Below, in pieces: positions 16,491 through 27,114 of a stretch of 64,000 bases of DNA. The notes beneath the pieces were generated by a model. The model saw only the letters and a list, made by a program, of their open reading frames with translations. It was not told the DNA's origin and did not search any database. Both the position numbers and the translations under genes were made by a program. Origin of the DNA: Kibdelosporangium sp. MJ126-NF4 (GTDB lineage Bacteria; Actinomycetota; Actinomycetes; Mycobacteriales; Pseudonocardiaceae); NCBI RefSeq assembly GCF_000826545.1, contig NZ_CDME01000015.1, positions 186,001 through 250,000 on the forward strand, in the 5' to 3' direction. Numbering within the stretch: position 1 is the stretch's first letter; every line of letters begins with the position of its first letter.

Positions 16491-19354
16491 CGGACGACCT
16501 CACGGATCAGCTCGATCGGATGCCACGCGTTGCGTTGCGTGCCATGGAAGATCTGCTGACGACAGGATACGCCGGTTGCAGCGACCACGGTGTCCTCCCC
16601 TTCCGCGTCCAGCGCCGGGAACAGCCGGTCCGCCCCGACCGCCATGGACGTGTCGTAGTGCTCCGCCTCGAACCCGAACGACCCTGCCATTCCGCAGCAT
16701 CCCGCGTCCAGTTCGACGATCTGCGCACCTGGGATCCGCCGCAGCAACGCCATCGTCGCGGCCGTGCCGACCTCGGCTTTCTGGTGGCAGTGGCCGTGGT
16801 AGAGGATCTTGCGCCCGGCGAGCCAGGAATCCTCACGCAAGGTCAGCTTGCCCGCGTCGATCGCCTCGGTCAGCAGTTCCTCCACCTGCTTGACGCGTCC
16901 GGCGACGGCCTGGGCCTTCGGGTCGTCGGGCATCATCGCAAGAGTCTCGTCCTTCAACGTGAACAGGCAGGACGGTTCGCAGCCGACGATCGGGGTGTCG
17001 GTCTCGGCGAGCGACGCGATCAGCTTGCCTGCCTTGGCTTTCGCGTCGTCGATGAGTCCTTTGGAGAAGCTCGACCGGCCACAGCAGCCGCCACTGGCCA
17101 GCTCGACACCGAACCCGGCTCGTTCGAGCAGTTCGATCGCGGCCTGGCCGATGTGCGGTTCGGTGTAGGTGGTGAACGAGTCGGCCAGGAACGTCACCTG
17201 GGCTGGCCCGGCCGGGCGGTGTTTGCGGAACCAGCGCACGAGGTTGCGGCGGCGGAACACCGGAAGTGGCCGTTGGGCGGTGATTCCGGCGGTTCGCTGC
17301 ATGATCCGGCGCAGGAACTTGATCCGGCCGGGCACGTTGGACAGCGGCGCGGTGGCCGAGCCGAGCCGGTTCAGCGCACGGATCGAGCCGAAGATCCGTG
17401 ACCGCAACGGGATGCCGTGCTGGTCGTGGTGGTGTGACAGTGTTTCGGCCTTGAGAGTCGCCATGTCGACGCTCATCGGGCACTCGCTCTTGCACGCCTT
17501 GCACATCAGGCACAGGTCGAGGATCTCGTGCAGCCGCTCGTCGCCGAGCGCCGCCTTCGGGTCCGGTTCGGACAATGCTTTCACGAGCGCGTTCGCCCGG
17601 CCGCGAGTGGCGTGTTCCTCTTGTTTGGTGGCGATGTAGGACGGGCACATCGCGCCGGTCGTGCTCTTGCGGCACAGTCCGATGTTCATGCATCGGTCGG
17701 CCGCGTCGCGCATGCCGCCGCCGACAACTTCGAACTTCAGCCTGGTCTCGAACGGTTTCGCCGGGGCGAGCGCGGGGTCGCGCAGGTTGTCGGTCATCGG
17801 CGGGGCGTCGACGATCTTGCCGGGATTCAGCACGTTCCCCGGGTCGAACAAGTGCTTGACCGAGCGCATTGCCTCGTAGAGCTCGTCGCCGAAGATCTCC
17901 CGGTTGAACTCGCTGCGCGCCAGTCCGTCGCCGTGTTCACTGGAGTTCACGCCGCCGTACTCGGCGACCAGGTTCTTGATCTCCTCGGCGACCGCGCGCA
18001 TCTTGTTCACCTCGGACGGCACGGCGAGGTCGACGAACGGACGGATGTGCAGGCAGCCGACCGAGCAGTGCCCGTAGAACCCCGCGGTGAGCTGGTATCG
18101 GTCCAGGATTTCCTTGAACCGCGTGGTGTACTCGGCAAGGTGGGCCGGGTCGACGGCAGTGTCCTCGATGAACGCGAGCGGGCGCTTGGTGCCCTCGCTG
18201 GCCGCCATCAGCAGGCCGAGGCTGGACTTGCGCACCTTCAGCAACGCGGTCTGCTGTGACGGCGTCACGGCCCGCAGGGTGTGGTACCCGTGGGAATGCC
18301 GCTTCCAGAGGTCCGTCAGCTGGTCGAGCTTGGCGATCAGCGCTTCCTCGTCGTCGCCGCTGAAGGACACGAACAGCAGCGCGTCCGGGTCGCCTTCCAG
18401 GATGTCGCCGAGCCCGGCGTACTCGATCTTCTGCCGGGACAGGTCGAGGATCGTCCGGTCCATCAGCTCGACCTGCGCCGGTTCGCAGCTCAACGCGTCC
18501 GTGGTCGCGGCGATCGCCCCGGCGGTCGTGCCGAAGTGGCCGACCGCGTAGACCGTCCGGCGGGGCTTCTCCACCAGGTCGACCTCGGCGTGCGTGACGA
18601 TGACGAGTGTGCCCTCGGCGCCGACCACGAACTTGGCGAGGTCGAACCGTTCGGCCAGCCGGTCGAGCCGGTAGCCGCACGCCCTGCGCCAGAACCTCGG
18701 GAACCCGGTGGCGATGGCGTCCGCGTTCTCCCGTAAGAGTCCGGGCAGTTGCCGGTACAGCTGTCCTTCCAAAGTGGACGCCTGGGCGCGGCGGGCACGC
18801 TCGGCCTCGTCCACCGGTTCGAGCCGGGCCCGTGAACCGTCGGACAGCACGACATCCAGTGCCCGCACGTGATCGATGGTCATCCCGTAGGTCAGCGAAC
18901 CGCTGCCCGCGGAGTTGTTGCCGATCATGCCGCCGATGGTGGCGCGGTTGCTCGTGGAGGTGTCCGGGCCGAACATCAGGCCGTGCGCGGCCGCGGCCTG
19001 GTTGAGCTGGTCCTGGACCACGCCCACCTCGACCCGCGCGGTCCTTGCCGCCGGGTCGAGCTCGACGATCCGGTTCATGTACTGGGAGAAGTCGAGCACC
19101 AGACCCGGGCCGACGGTCTGCCCGGCGAGGCTGGTGCCCGCGCCGCGCGCGACGACCGGGACGCCCGCCGCGGCGGCGGCTTTCACCGCCACGACGACGT
19201 CGTCACTGGTCCGCGGGAACACCACGCCCACCGGCGTGATCGAGTACATGCTCGCGTCGCGGGAGAAGATGTGCCTGGTGTAGTCGTCGAACCGCACCTC
19301 GCCCTCGATCGAGCCGGTGAGCAGCTCCGCCAGGTCGGGAACGAGCGCCGTCAT
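16487..19354 (-). CDS. FAD-linked and Fe-S oxidoreductase (GlcD-GlcF-like fusion)
   Basis: 955 residues. The N-terminal half is a FAD_binding_4/FAD-oxidase_C module ('VVARGAGTSLAGQTVGPG', 'IGGMIGNNSAGSGSLTYG', 'SSEHGDGLARSEF'). The C-terminal half is an Fe-S module with two cysteine clusters ('CMNIGLCRKSTTGAMC' and 'CLMCKACKSECP') and two CCG-type heterodisulfide-reductase motifs ('GGCCGRSSFS', 'DAGCCGMAG'). It thus fuses subunits that are separate in glycolate oxidase, like YdiJ/D-2-hydroxyacid dehydrogenases. In this operon glycolate to glyoxylate is the likely reaction; D-lactate or 2-hydroxyglutarate are alternatives. Its start overlaps the aminotransferase stop (ATGA). The long upstream extension of the frame is a shadow. 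Confidence 0.88.
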   Translation of the reverse strand: MTALVPDLAELLTGSIEGEVRFDDYTRHIFSRDASMYSITPVGVVFPRTSDDVVVAVKAAAAAGVPVVARGAGTSLAGQTVGPGLVLDFSQYMNRIVELDPAARTARVEVGVVQDQLNQAAAAHGLMFGPDTSTSNRATIGGMIGNNSAGSGSLTYGMTIDHVRALDVVLSDGSRARLEPVDEAERARRAQASTLEGQLYRQLPGLLRENADAIATGFPRFWRRACGYRLDRLAERFDLAKFVVGAEGTLVIVTHAEVDLVEKPRRTVYAVGHFGTTAGAIAATTDALSCEPAQVELMDRTILDLSRQKIEYAGLGDILEGDPDALLFVSFSGDDEEALIAKLDQLTDLWKRHSHGYHTLRAVTPSQQTALLKVRKSSLGLLMAASEGTKRPLAFIEDTAVDPAHLAEYTTRFKEILDRYQLTAGFYGHCSVGCLHIRPFVDLAVPSEVNKMRAVAEEIKNLVAEYGGVNSSEHGDGLARSEFNREIFGDELYEAMRSVKHLFDPGNVLNPGKIVDAPPMTDNLRDPALAPAKPFETRLKFEVVGGGMRDAADRCMNIGLCRKSTTGAMCPSYIATKQEEHATRGRANALVKALSEPDPKAALGDERLHEILDLCLMCKACKSECPMSVDMATLKAETLSHHHDQHGIPLRSRIFGSIRALNRLGSATAPLSNVPGRIKFLRRIMQRTAGITAQRPLPVFRRRNLVRWFRKHRPAGPAQVTFLADSFTTYTEPHIGQAAIELLERAGFGVELASGGCCGRSSFSKGLIDDAKAKAGKLIASLAETDTPIVGCEPSCLFTLKDETLAMMPDDPKAQAVAGRVKQVEELLTEAIDAGKLTLREDSWLAGRKILYHGHCHQKAEVGTAATMALLRRIPGAQIVELDAGCCGMAGSFGFEAEHYDTSMAVGADRLFPALDAEGEDTVVAATGVSCRQQIFHGTQRNAWHPIELIREVVR

Positions 19355-20511
19355 GGCGCCACCTGGAGGTGCTCCAGCGCGACCGTGATCCCGGTCGGGT
19401 CGATCGGCACACCGGCCAGCGTCAGTCCCATCTGCACACCGGCGAGCGTCCCGGCCAGGGTGAGGTCGTTGAAGTCGCCGAGGTGGCCGATCCGGAAGAT
19501 CCGCCCGGCGAGCTTGCCGAGCCCGGCGCCCAGCGACATGTCGTACCGGTCGAGGATGATCGCCCTGATCTTGTCGGCGTCGACGTCCTCCGGGACCAGG
19601 ACCGCCGTCAACGAGCCGGAGTACTCCCGTTCGTCCGCGCACAGCACTTCCAGTCCCCACGCGTTCACCGCCGCGCGCGTGGCTTGCGCGTGTCGGGTGT
19701 GCCGCGCGAAAACGTTCGGCAGGCCTTCCTCGTCCAGCAGGTGGAGCGCTTCTTTCAGGCCGTACAACAGGTTCGTGGCCGGGGTGTACGGGAAGACACC
19801 GCGCTCGTTGGCGGCGAGAATCGGCTGCCAGTCCCAGAAGGACTTGGGCAGCCTCGCCGACGTGGCGGCGGCGAGCGCCTTGTCGCTGATCGCGTTGAAG
19901 CTCAGTCCGGGCGGGAGCATCAGGCCCTTCTGTGAGCCCGCGACGGTGACGTCGACGCCCCACTCGTCGTGCCGGTAGTCGATCGAGCCCAGTGACGAGA
20001 TGGTGTCGACGAGCAGCAGCGCCGGGTGGCCCTCGGAGTCGATGGCCGCACGGACGTCGGCGATCCGGCTGGCGACGCCGGTCGACGTCTCGTTGTGCAC
20101 CACGCACACCGCTTTGATCGTGTGCTCGGTGTCCTTGGCCAGCCGTTCGGCCACGACCTCGGGGTTCACGCCGTGCCGCCAGTCGCCCGGCACGAAGTCC
20201 ACGGTGAGACCGAGGCTGGTGGCCATCTCCTGCCACAGCGTGGCGAAGTGGCCGGTTTCGAAACAGAGCACCCGGTCACCCGGGCTGAGGGTGTTGACCA
20301 GCGCGGCCTCCCAGGCTCCGGTACCGGACGCCGGGTAGATCACGACTGGGTTCGACGTGCCGAAGACGGGCTTCAGCGCCGCCAGGACGTGCTTGCCCAA
20401 CTGGGCGAACTCCGGGCCGCGGTGGTCGATGGTCGGCGCGGACATGGCTCGGAGCACTGAGTCGGGCACGTTGGTCGGTCCTGGGATCTGCAGGAAGTGA
20501 CGGCCGCTCAT
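19351..20511 (-). CDS. Serine/alanine-glyoxylate aminotransferase
   Basis: A 386-residue class V PLP aminotransferase. N-terminal 'LQIPGPTNVPDSVLRAM' is a hallmark, the PLP lysine is K195 in 'VAGSQKGLMLPPG', and 'PASGTGAWEAA' binds the PLP phosphate. Family members transfer an amino group from serine or alanine to glyoxylate, giving glycine and hydroxypyruvate or pyruvate. It is the first gene of the operon (four of five genes overlap or nearly so), so it sets glyoxylate as the central metabolite. The promoter faces that of the MatC-like transporter across 207 nt containing an inverted repeat. Confidence 0.92.
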   Translation of the reverse strand: MSGRHFLQIPGPTNVPDSVLRAMSAPTIDHRGPEFAQLGKHVLAALKPVFGTSNPVVIYPASGTGAWEAALVNTLSPGDRVLCFETGHFATLWQEMATSLGLTVDFVPGDWRHGVNPEVVAERLAKDTEHTIKAVCVVHNETSTGVASRIADVRAAIDSEGHPALLLVDTISSLGSIDYRHDEWGVDVTVAGSQKGLMLPPGLSFNAISDKALAAATSARLPKSFWDWQPILAANERGVFPYTPATNLLYGLKEALHLLDEEGLPNVFARHTRHAQATRAAVNAWGLEVLCADEREYSGSLTAVLVPEDVDADKIRAIILDRYDMSLGAGLGKLAGRIFRIGHLGDFNDLTLAGTLAGVQMGLTLAGVPIDPTGITVALEHLQVAP

Positions 20512-20539
20512 ATCGCATCCCTAATCTCGCACAGTTAAT

Positions 20540-20573
20540 TTCGCGTAGTGGAAGCTGTATACCGCTATGCGAA
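20540..20573. promoter_or_regulatory. Inverted repeat in divergent promoter of glyoxylate operon and carrier gene
   Basis: TTCGCGTAGTGG (20540-20551) and CCGCTATGCGAA (20562-20573) pair at 10 of 12 positions across a 10-nt spacer. It is 29 nt from the aminotransferase start and about 145 nt from the carrier start, in a locally AT-richer stretch. This is a probable operator for a glyoxylate- or dicarboxylate-responsive regulator not encoded here. Confidence 0.5.
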
Positions 20574-20718
20574 CTTTAACCTCTGGGCAATCTGAACGTC
20601 GAGCACTGTTGACGCCAAGTGTGACCGAGCACATACTTCCTCCAGACGGAAGAGAGCTTCCACAATACGGAATCACCTCCGGACTACTTACTGCAGTCGG
20701 TCGACTTCAGGAGTTCGC

Positions 20719-21999
20719 ATGTCAGTCCAGCTCATCACGATCATCGCTCTTGTCGCCGTGTTCCTCATATCCAGTGTTCTCCCGGTGCACATGGGAGCGC
20801 TGGCGTTCGTCGCCACGTTCGTCATCGGGACGATGGTGGTCGGCGAGGACAAGGACACCATCGTCAGCGGCTTCCCCGGTGACCTGTTCGTCGTCCTCGT
20901 CGGGGTCACGTACCTGTTCGCGATCGCCAAGCGCAACGGGACGATCGACTGGCTCGTGCACGCGGCGGTGCTCGCCGTGCGCGGCCGGATCGCGCTCATC
21001 CCGTGGATGATGTTCCTGGTCACGGCCGTGTTGACGGCCGTGGGCGCGGTCGTGCCCGCCGCCGTGGCGATCATCGCGCCGATCGGGATGGGCTTCGCCA
21101 CCCGGTACCGGATCAACCCGCTGCTGATGTCCCTGCTGATCATCAACGGCGCCAGCGCGGGCGGGTTCTCCCCGATCAGCATCTTCGGCAGCATCGTCAA
21201 CGGCGTGGTCACCCGCAACAACATCCCCGGCAACCCGACACTGCTGTTCGTCAGCTCGTTCGCGTTCAACCTGGTGCTGAGCGTGATCGTCTTCGCGCTG
21301 TTCGGCGGGCGGGAGCTGCTGCGGCGCGGCCGTGAGTTACCCACCGACCGCGACGAGCCCGCTGGTGGTGGCGGTATCGCGGTGAGCACGTCCGTCACCA
21401 CGCTCAATCGGGATCGTGTGCTGACTCTCGCGGGCCTGGTCGTGCTGGCCGGTGGCTCGCTGGTCTTCAGCCTCGATGTCGGGTTCACCGCCATCACGGT
21501 CGCCGTCGTGCTGTCGCTGCTCGCGCCCGCCGACGCGAAGAACGCGGTCGGCCAGATCGCGTGGCCGACCGTGCTGCTGATCTGCGGCATCGTCACCTAC
21601 GTCGGCCTGATGGAACGGGTCGGCACGATCGACTTCCTCGGCCACCAGGTCGCCGGGATCGGCGTCCCGCTGCTTGCCGGGTTCCTGATCTGCCTGATCG
21701 GCGGCGCGGTGTCGGCGTTCGCGTCGACCACCGGCATCCTCGGCGCGTTGATCCCGCTGGCCGTGCCGTTCCTGCTGACCGGGGACATCGGCGCGGTCGG
21801 GATGATCATCGCGCTGTCTATCTCGTCGTCGGTCGTGGACTCGTCGCCGTTCTCGACCAGCGGCGCGCTCTGCGTGGCCAACGCCGCCGAGGAGAAACGG
21901 GACTACGTCTTCTCCGGCCTGATGCGCTGGGGCTTCAGCATGGTGGCCCTCGCCCCGGTCGCCACCTGGCTGATCTTCCTCGCGCCCGGCTGGCTGTAG
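20719..21999 (+). CDS. MatC/SLC13-like dicarboxylate carrier
   Basis: 426 residues, about 11-12 TM helices. The N-terminal half matches the MatC (malonate/dicarboxylate carrier) pattern ('LPVHMGALAFVATFVIGT', 'GFPGDLFVVLVGVTYLFAIA'), and the middle has 'IINGASAGGFSPISIFG', a permease re-entrant-loop-like motif. C-terminal 'SSVVDSSPFSTSGAL' is typical of the same superfamily. The ATG has AGGAG 6 nt upstream. Divergent transcription from the glyoxylate operon suggests it imports a substrate of that pathway, such as a hydroxyacid or dicarboxylate (inference). Confidence 0.85.
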   Translation: MSVQLITIIALVAVFLISSVLPVHMGALAFVATFVIGTMVVGEDKDTIVSGFPGDLFVVLVGVTYLFAIAKRNGTIDWLVHAAVLAVRGRIALIPWMMFLVTAVLTAVGAVVPAAVAIIAPIGMGFATRYRINPLLMSLLIINGASAGGFSPISIFGSIVNGVVTRNNIPGNPTLLFVSSFAFNLVLSVIVFALFGGRELLRRGRELPTDRDEPAGGGGIAVSTSVTTLNRDRVLTLAGLVVLAGGSLVFSLDVGFTAITVAVVLSLLAPADAKNAVGQIAWPTVLLICGIVTYVGLMERVGTIDFLGHQVAGIGVPLLAGFLICLIGGAVSAFASTTGILGALIPLAVPFLLTGDIGAVGMIIALSISSSVVDSSPFSTSGALCVANAAEEKRDYVFSGLMRWGFSMVALAPVATWLIFLAPGWL

Positions 22000-22103
22000 A
22001 TACTTCGTCCAACGAAGGGGCGGAAACTGGACAGTACCTCCACTGTGCCATCGCGCGGACGGGCTGGAAAGGTTCGCCGGAACAGCCGGACCGCGCATGG
22101 CAG

Positions 22104-23627
22104 GTGACACCCTTGTCCGAGAAAGCCCCGCTCACCGAGGTCGAGAGCCACGGCGTCGAACGGATTCCGGACGCCGATCGGACCGCGACGCCGTTCGACC
22201 TCTTCCGGTTGGCGTTCGGCGGCGCGAACACGTTCTCCACCTGCGTTCTCGGCGCGTTTCCGATCCTGTTCGGCCTGTCCTTCTGGCAGGGGCTGGCCGC
22301 CACCCTGCTCGGCGTGCTCGCCGGGGCGCTGATCCTGTGCCCGATGGCTGTGTTCGGGCCCATCAACGGCACCAACAACGCGGTGTCGTCCTCGGCGCAC
22401 CTCGGCGTGCACGGCCGCGTCGTCGGTTCTTTCCTGTCCCTGCTCACCGCGGTGGCGTTCTTCTCACTCGCGGTGTGGAGTTCCGGCGACGCGCTGGTCG
22501 GCGGCGCACACCGGCTGTTCGGGCTGGAGCGGAACACGGTGTCGTACGCCGTCGCGTACGCGCTTTTCGCCTGCCTTGTCCTGGCCGTGTGTGTTTATGG
22601 CTTCCGGTTCATGCTTTTCGTGAACAAGGTCGCGGTCACGTCGGCGACGCTGTTGTTCCTCGTCGGATTCATCGCCTTCGCCGGTGATTTCGATCCGTCC
22701 TACCCGGGTGCCTTCACGACCGACTCGACGTTGTTCTGGCCGTCGTTCATCGGATCGGCGTTGATCGTGCTGTCCAACCCGGTGTCGTTCGGTGCCTTTC
22801 TCGGCGACTGGTCGCGCTACATCCCCGCGCACGTCTCACTCCGCCGCGTGATGGGCGCCGCGTTCCTGTCCCAGGTCGCCACGCTGGTGCCGTTCCTGTT
22901 CGGCCTGGCCACGGCGAGCATCATCGCGGCGAAAGCACCGGCCTATGTGGACCCGGGGGCGCCGGACTTCGTCGGCGGCCTGCTGGCCATCGCCCCGGAA
23001 TGGTTCTTCCTGCCGGTCTGCCTGCTGGCCCTGATCGGGGGGATGTCCACCGGGACGACCGCGCTCTACGGCACCGGCCTCGACTTCTCGTCGGTGTTCC
23101 CGCGCCTGTCGCGCGTCCGGGCGACGGTGTTCATCGGTGTGCTGTCGATCGTGTTCATCTTCGTCGGCCGGTTCGCACTCGACCTGGTCCGCAGCATCTC
23201 CACGTTCGCCACCATGATCATCACGTGTACGACACCGTGGATGGTGGTGATGGTGCTCGGGCTGTTCACTCGGCGCGGCTGGTACGACTCGGAGGCGCTG
23301 CAGGTGTTCAACCGGCGCCAACGCGGTGGCCGGTACTGGTTCACGCACGGTTGGAACTGGCGTGGCATGACCGCGTGGTGGGTCGCGGCCGTCGCAGGTG
23401 TGCTGTTCACCAACATTCCCGGCCAGTTCGTCGGGCCGCTCGGCGACCTCGCCGGTGGCGTCGACATCAGCCTGCCGCTGTCGATCGCCGTTGCCACTGT
23501 GCTTTTCCTTTCGTTGCTGGTGATCTTCCCCGAGCCACGCGCGGTGCACGGCCCCGACGGGCCGCGCCTCGTCCCCGTCGCGGAAGTTCCCGTCGCGCCG
23601 ATCACCGCACGATCCGCTGCCCGTTAG
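22104..23627 (+). CDS. NCS1 family nucleobase/allantoin permease
   Basis: 507 residues from the GTG at 22104; a longer frame reaches back into the carrier gene and is rejected. It has twelve predicted TM helices. NCS1 signatures include 'FGGANTFSTCVLGAFPILFG', 'FGPINGTNNAVSSSAHLGVHG' and 'GDWSRYIPAH'. Family members import cytosine, purines, allantoin or hydantoins with H+ or Na+. If the substrate were allantoin, its breakdown would give glyoxylate for the divergent operon, but no allantoin-degrading enzymes are in the window, so this remains a guess. The gene follows the MatC-like gene on the same strand after 104 nt. Confidence 0.85.
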   Translation: MTPLSEKAPLTEVESHGVERIPDADRTATPFDLFRLAFGGANTFSTCVLGAFPILFGLSFWQGLAATLLGVLAGALILCPMAVFGPINGTNNAVSSSAHLGVHGRVVGSFLSLLTAVAFFSLAVWSSGDALVGGAHRLFGLERNTVSYAVAYALFACLVLAVCVYGFRFMLFVNKVAVTSATLLFLVGFIAFAGDFDPSYPGAFTTDSTLFWPSFIGSALIVLSNPVSFGAFLGDWSRYIPAHVSLRRVMGAAFLSQVATLVPFLFGLATASIIAAKAPAYVDPGAPDFVGGLLAIAPEWFFLPVCLLALIGGMSTGTTALYGTGLDFSSVFPRLSRVRATVFIGVLSIVFIFVGRFALDLVRSISTFATMIITCTTPWMVVMVLGLFTRRGWYDSEALQVFNRRQRGGRYWFTHGWNWRGMTAWWVAAVAGVLFTNIPGQFVGPLGDLAGGVDISLPLSIAVATVLFLSLLVIFPEPRAVHGPDGPRLVPVAEVPVAPITARSAAR

Positions 23628-23772
23628 GGCGTTGGTTTCTGCTGTCCGGCCAAGGTTTGCCTGGTGGGTCGGTAATCACCGCCGACGGGATATCCCACTG
23701 AAAACCCAACGATAGGCCGCGCCGTGAAGGTTGTCCCGGCAGTTACCTGGGACCTTCCGGAGGCTTGTGGCG

Positions 23773-25026
<1,254 letters not shown>

Positions 25027-25039
25027 AGGAGGGAAAGCC

Positions 25040-25867
25040 ATGCTAGGCAACAATTCGTTCGCACGGCGGCTTCGGCTGCGGCGGCTGCACCGGCACGACC
25101 CGGAGCGGCTGCTGATCGTGCCGCTCGACCACTCGGTGACCGACGGCCCGATCGTCGCGAACCGGCTGGACGACCTGGTCGGCAAGCTCGCCACCAACCA
25201 CGTCGACGCCGTGGTGCTGCACAAGGGAAGCCTGCGGCACGTCGACTCGTCGTGGTTCACCATGACCTCGCTGATCGTGCACCTGAGCGCGAGCACGATG
25301 CACGCACCCGACCCGAACGCCAAGTACCTGGTCGCCTCCGTGGAGGAATGCCTGCGAATGGGCGCCGACGCGGTGAGCGTGCACGTCAACCTCGGCGCGA
25401 TCGACGAACGCACGCAGATCTCGGACATGGCCGCCGTCGCCGACGCGTGCGACCGGTGGAACGTCCCGCTGCTGGCGATGATGTACCCGCGGGGGCCGAA
25501 GATCACCAACCCGCGCGACCCCGAACTGGTCGCGCACGCCGTCACGCTCGCCGCCGACCTCGGCGCGGACATGGTCAAGACCGTGTACCCCGGCTCGGTC
25601 GACGAGATGGCCGACATCACCGCCGCCGCCCCCATCCCGGTGGTGGTCGTCGGCGGGCCGCGCACCGACGACGAGGACACGGTCCTCGACTACGTCGGCG
25701 ACGCGATCCGAGGTGGCGCCGCCGGTGTTGCCATGGGCCGCAACGTCTTCCAGGCCAAGGACCCCGGCGCGATGGCCGCCCGGCTCGCCGGGGTGATCCA
25801 CCGCGACTTCCCAGATCTGGCCGCGTCCGTGCGCGGCACGCCCCACCTGACCGCCATATCCGACTGA
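25040..25867 (+). CDS. griI: GriI-like 2-amino-4,5-dihydroxy-6-oxo-7-(phosphooxy)heptanoate synthase
   Basis: 275 residues of the class I FBA-like (MJ0400/ADH synthase) family. In grixazone biosynthesis GriI condenses aspartate-4-semialdehyde with dihydroxyacetone phosphate into a C7 precursor of 3-amino-4-hydroxybenzoate. Visible motifs are 'LLIVPLDHSVTDGP', 'VVLHKGS', the probable Schiff-base lysine K180 in 'ADMVKTVYPG', and the phosphate-binding 'GGPRTDDE' and 'GAAGVAMGRNVFQ'. ATG 25040 has GGAGG just upstream; the frame opening at 24950 overlaps the kinase gene. The griH-like gene follows after 15 nt, which strongly supports this assignment over archaeal-type aromatic synthesis. Confidence 0.9.
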   Translation: MLGNNSFARRLRLRRLHRHDPERLLIVPLDHSVTDGPIVANRLDDLVGKLATNHVDAVVLHKGSLRHVDSSWFTMTSLIVHLSASTMHAPDPNAKYLVASVEECLRMGADAVSVHVNLGAIDERTQISDMAAVADACDRWNVPLLAMMYPRGPKITNPRDPELVAHAVTLAADLGADMVKTVYPGSVDEMADITAAAPIPVVVVGGPRTDDEDTVLDYVGDAIRGGAAGVAMGRNVFQAKDPGAMAARLAGVIHRDFPDLAASVRGTPHLTAISD

Positions 25868-25882
25868 AACAGGAGAGATCAC

Positions 25883-26989
25883 GTGAAGCTCAGCTGGCTG
25901 GACATCCGTCCGGTGACCGACGCCAAGGCCGCCATCGTCCAGGAGGCGCTGCACCACCGGGTGGACGCGATCGTCTCGGACGACCTCGCCGACCTGCGCG
26001 ACCTGCCGCCCACCGTGAAGAAGGTCCTGTTCGCGCCCGACAGGCCGCTGCCGGAGCACTTCGAGGGCGCCGACGTCGTCATCGTCGACGTGGCACGGCA
26101 CGGCGCCACCCCCGCCGAACTGGCGCTGCGCCACCCCGAGGTGGAGTTCGGCCGGTTCGTCGAGATCATCGACGCGCCGACGCTGGAGGACGCGTGCCAG
26201 TCCGCGCGCACCGAGAAGTGGAGCGTGCTGCTGTTCCGCGACCCCACCAAGATCCCGCTGGAGATCGTGATCGCCGCGGCCGCGCGGGCGAGCGGCGCGA
26301 TCATCACCATCGCCAAGGACATCGAGGAGGCCGAGATCATCTTCGGAGTGCTCGAGCTCGGCTCGGACGGCGTGATGATGGCACCGGCCAAGGTCGGTGC
26401 CGCGGCCGAGCTCAAGACCGTGTCCGAGGCCGGAACGCCGGACCTCGGCCTGGTCGAGCTCACCGTCACCCAGACCAGCCACATCGGGATGGGCGAGCGG
26501 GCGTGCGTGGACACGTGCACGTACTTCCGCGAGGACGAGGGCATCCTGGTCGGCTCGCACTCCAAGGGCATGATCCTGTGCGTCAGCGAGACCCACCCGC
26601 TGCCGTACATGCCCACGCGGCCGTTCCGGGTGAACGCCGGTGCGATCCACTCGTACACGCTGTCACGTGACGAGCGCACCAACTACCTGAGCGAGCTCAA
26701 GGCTGGCAGCAAGGTGATGGCCGTCGACATCAAGGGCCAGACGCGGATGGTCACGGTCGGCCGGGTGAAGATCGAGTCACGGCCGTTGATCTCGATCGAC
26801 GCCACGTCGCCGGACGGCCGCGAGGTCAACCTGATCCTGCAGGACGACTGGCACGTGCGGGTGCTCGGCCCCGGCGGTGTCGTGCTCAACTCCACCGAGC
26901 TCAAGCCGGGCGACATCGTGCTGGGCTACCTGCCCGAGGAGGACCGGCACGTCGGCTACCCGATCAACGAGTTCTGCCTGGAGAAGTGA
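25883..26989 (+). CDS. griH: GriH-like 3-amino-4-hydroxybenzoate synthase (DHQ synthase II family)
   Basis: 368 residues of the 3-dehydroquinate synthase II family. GriH converts the GriI product to 3-amino-4-hydroxybenzoic acid, forming the aromatic ring without the shikimate route. Motifs are 'IIDAPTLEDACQSART', 'GVLELGSDGVMMAP', 'TQTSHIGMGERACVDTC', 'GILVGSHSKGMIL' and 'PFRVNAGAIHSYTL'. The GTG start is preceded by GGAGAG. It ends before a pair of palindromic repeats opposite the LuxR regulator gene. With aspartate kinase and GriI it forms a three-gene precursor operon. Confidence 0.92.
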   Translation: MKLSWLDIRPVTDAKAAIVQEALHHRVDAIVSDDLADLRDLPPTVKKVLFAPDRPLPEHFEGADVVIVDVARHGATPAELALRHPEVEFGRFVEIIDAPTLEDACQSARTEKWSVLLFRDPTKIPLEIVIAAAARASGAIITIAKDIEEAEIIFGVLELGSDGVMMAPAKVGAAAELKTVSEAGTPDLGLVELTVTQTSHIGMGERACVDTCTYFREDEGILVGSHSKGMILCVSETHPLPYMPTRPFRVNAGAIHSYTLSRDERTNYLSELKAGSKVMAVDIKGQTRMVTVGRVKIESRPLISIDATSPDGREVNLILQDDWHVRVLGPGGVVLNSTELKPGDIVLGYLPEEDRHVGYPINEFCLEK

Positions 26990-27047
26990 TGCCCGTGCGG
27001 ACGCCGATCCCCCGCGAACCGGCGTCCGCACGCTCGCGCTGACGCAC

Positions 27048-27102
27048 GCAACCAATGTGGCCTTCGGTGCGCCAGATGCAACGAAGGCGGCCTTCGTTGC
27101 GT
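27048..27102. repeat. Second pair of 25-nt palindromic repeats
   Basis: Units at 27048-27072 and 27078-27102 have a 30-nt period, matching the pair at 13782-13836. The second unit is a perfect hairpin: GCAACGAAGGC, one G, then its exact complement. It lies between the convergent griH-like and LuxR genes and may terminate both transcripts. Confidence 0.65.
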
Positions 27103-27114
27103 CCAGGATCGCCG

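Noticed and set aside
16487..20236. 1249-codon frame for the FAD/Fe-S oxidoreductase
   Set aside because: The extra 294 codons overlap the aminotransferase gene and are Arg-rich noise; the ATG at 19354 overlaps the upstream stop as ATGA.
23628..23772. SARP-type heptamer direct repeats before the aspartate kinase gene
   Set aside because: Two GGTTT words are 20 nt apart, which is not the 11- or 22-nt spacing expected for SARP sites, and the match is short.
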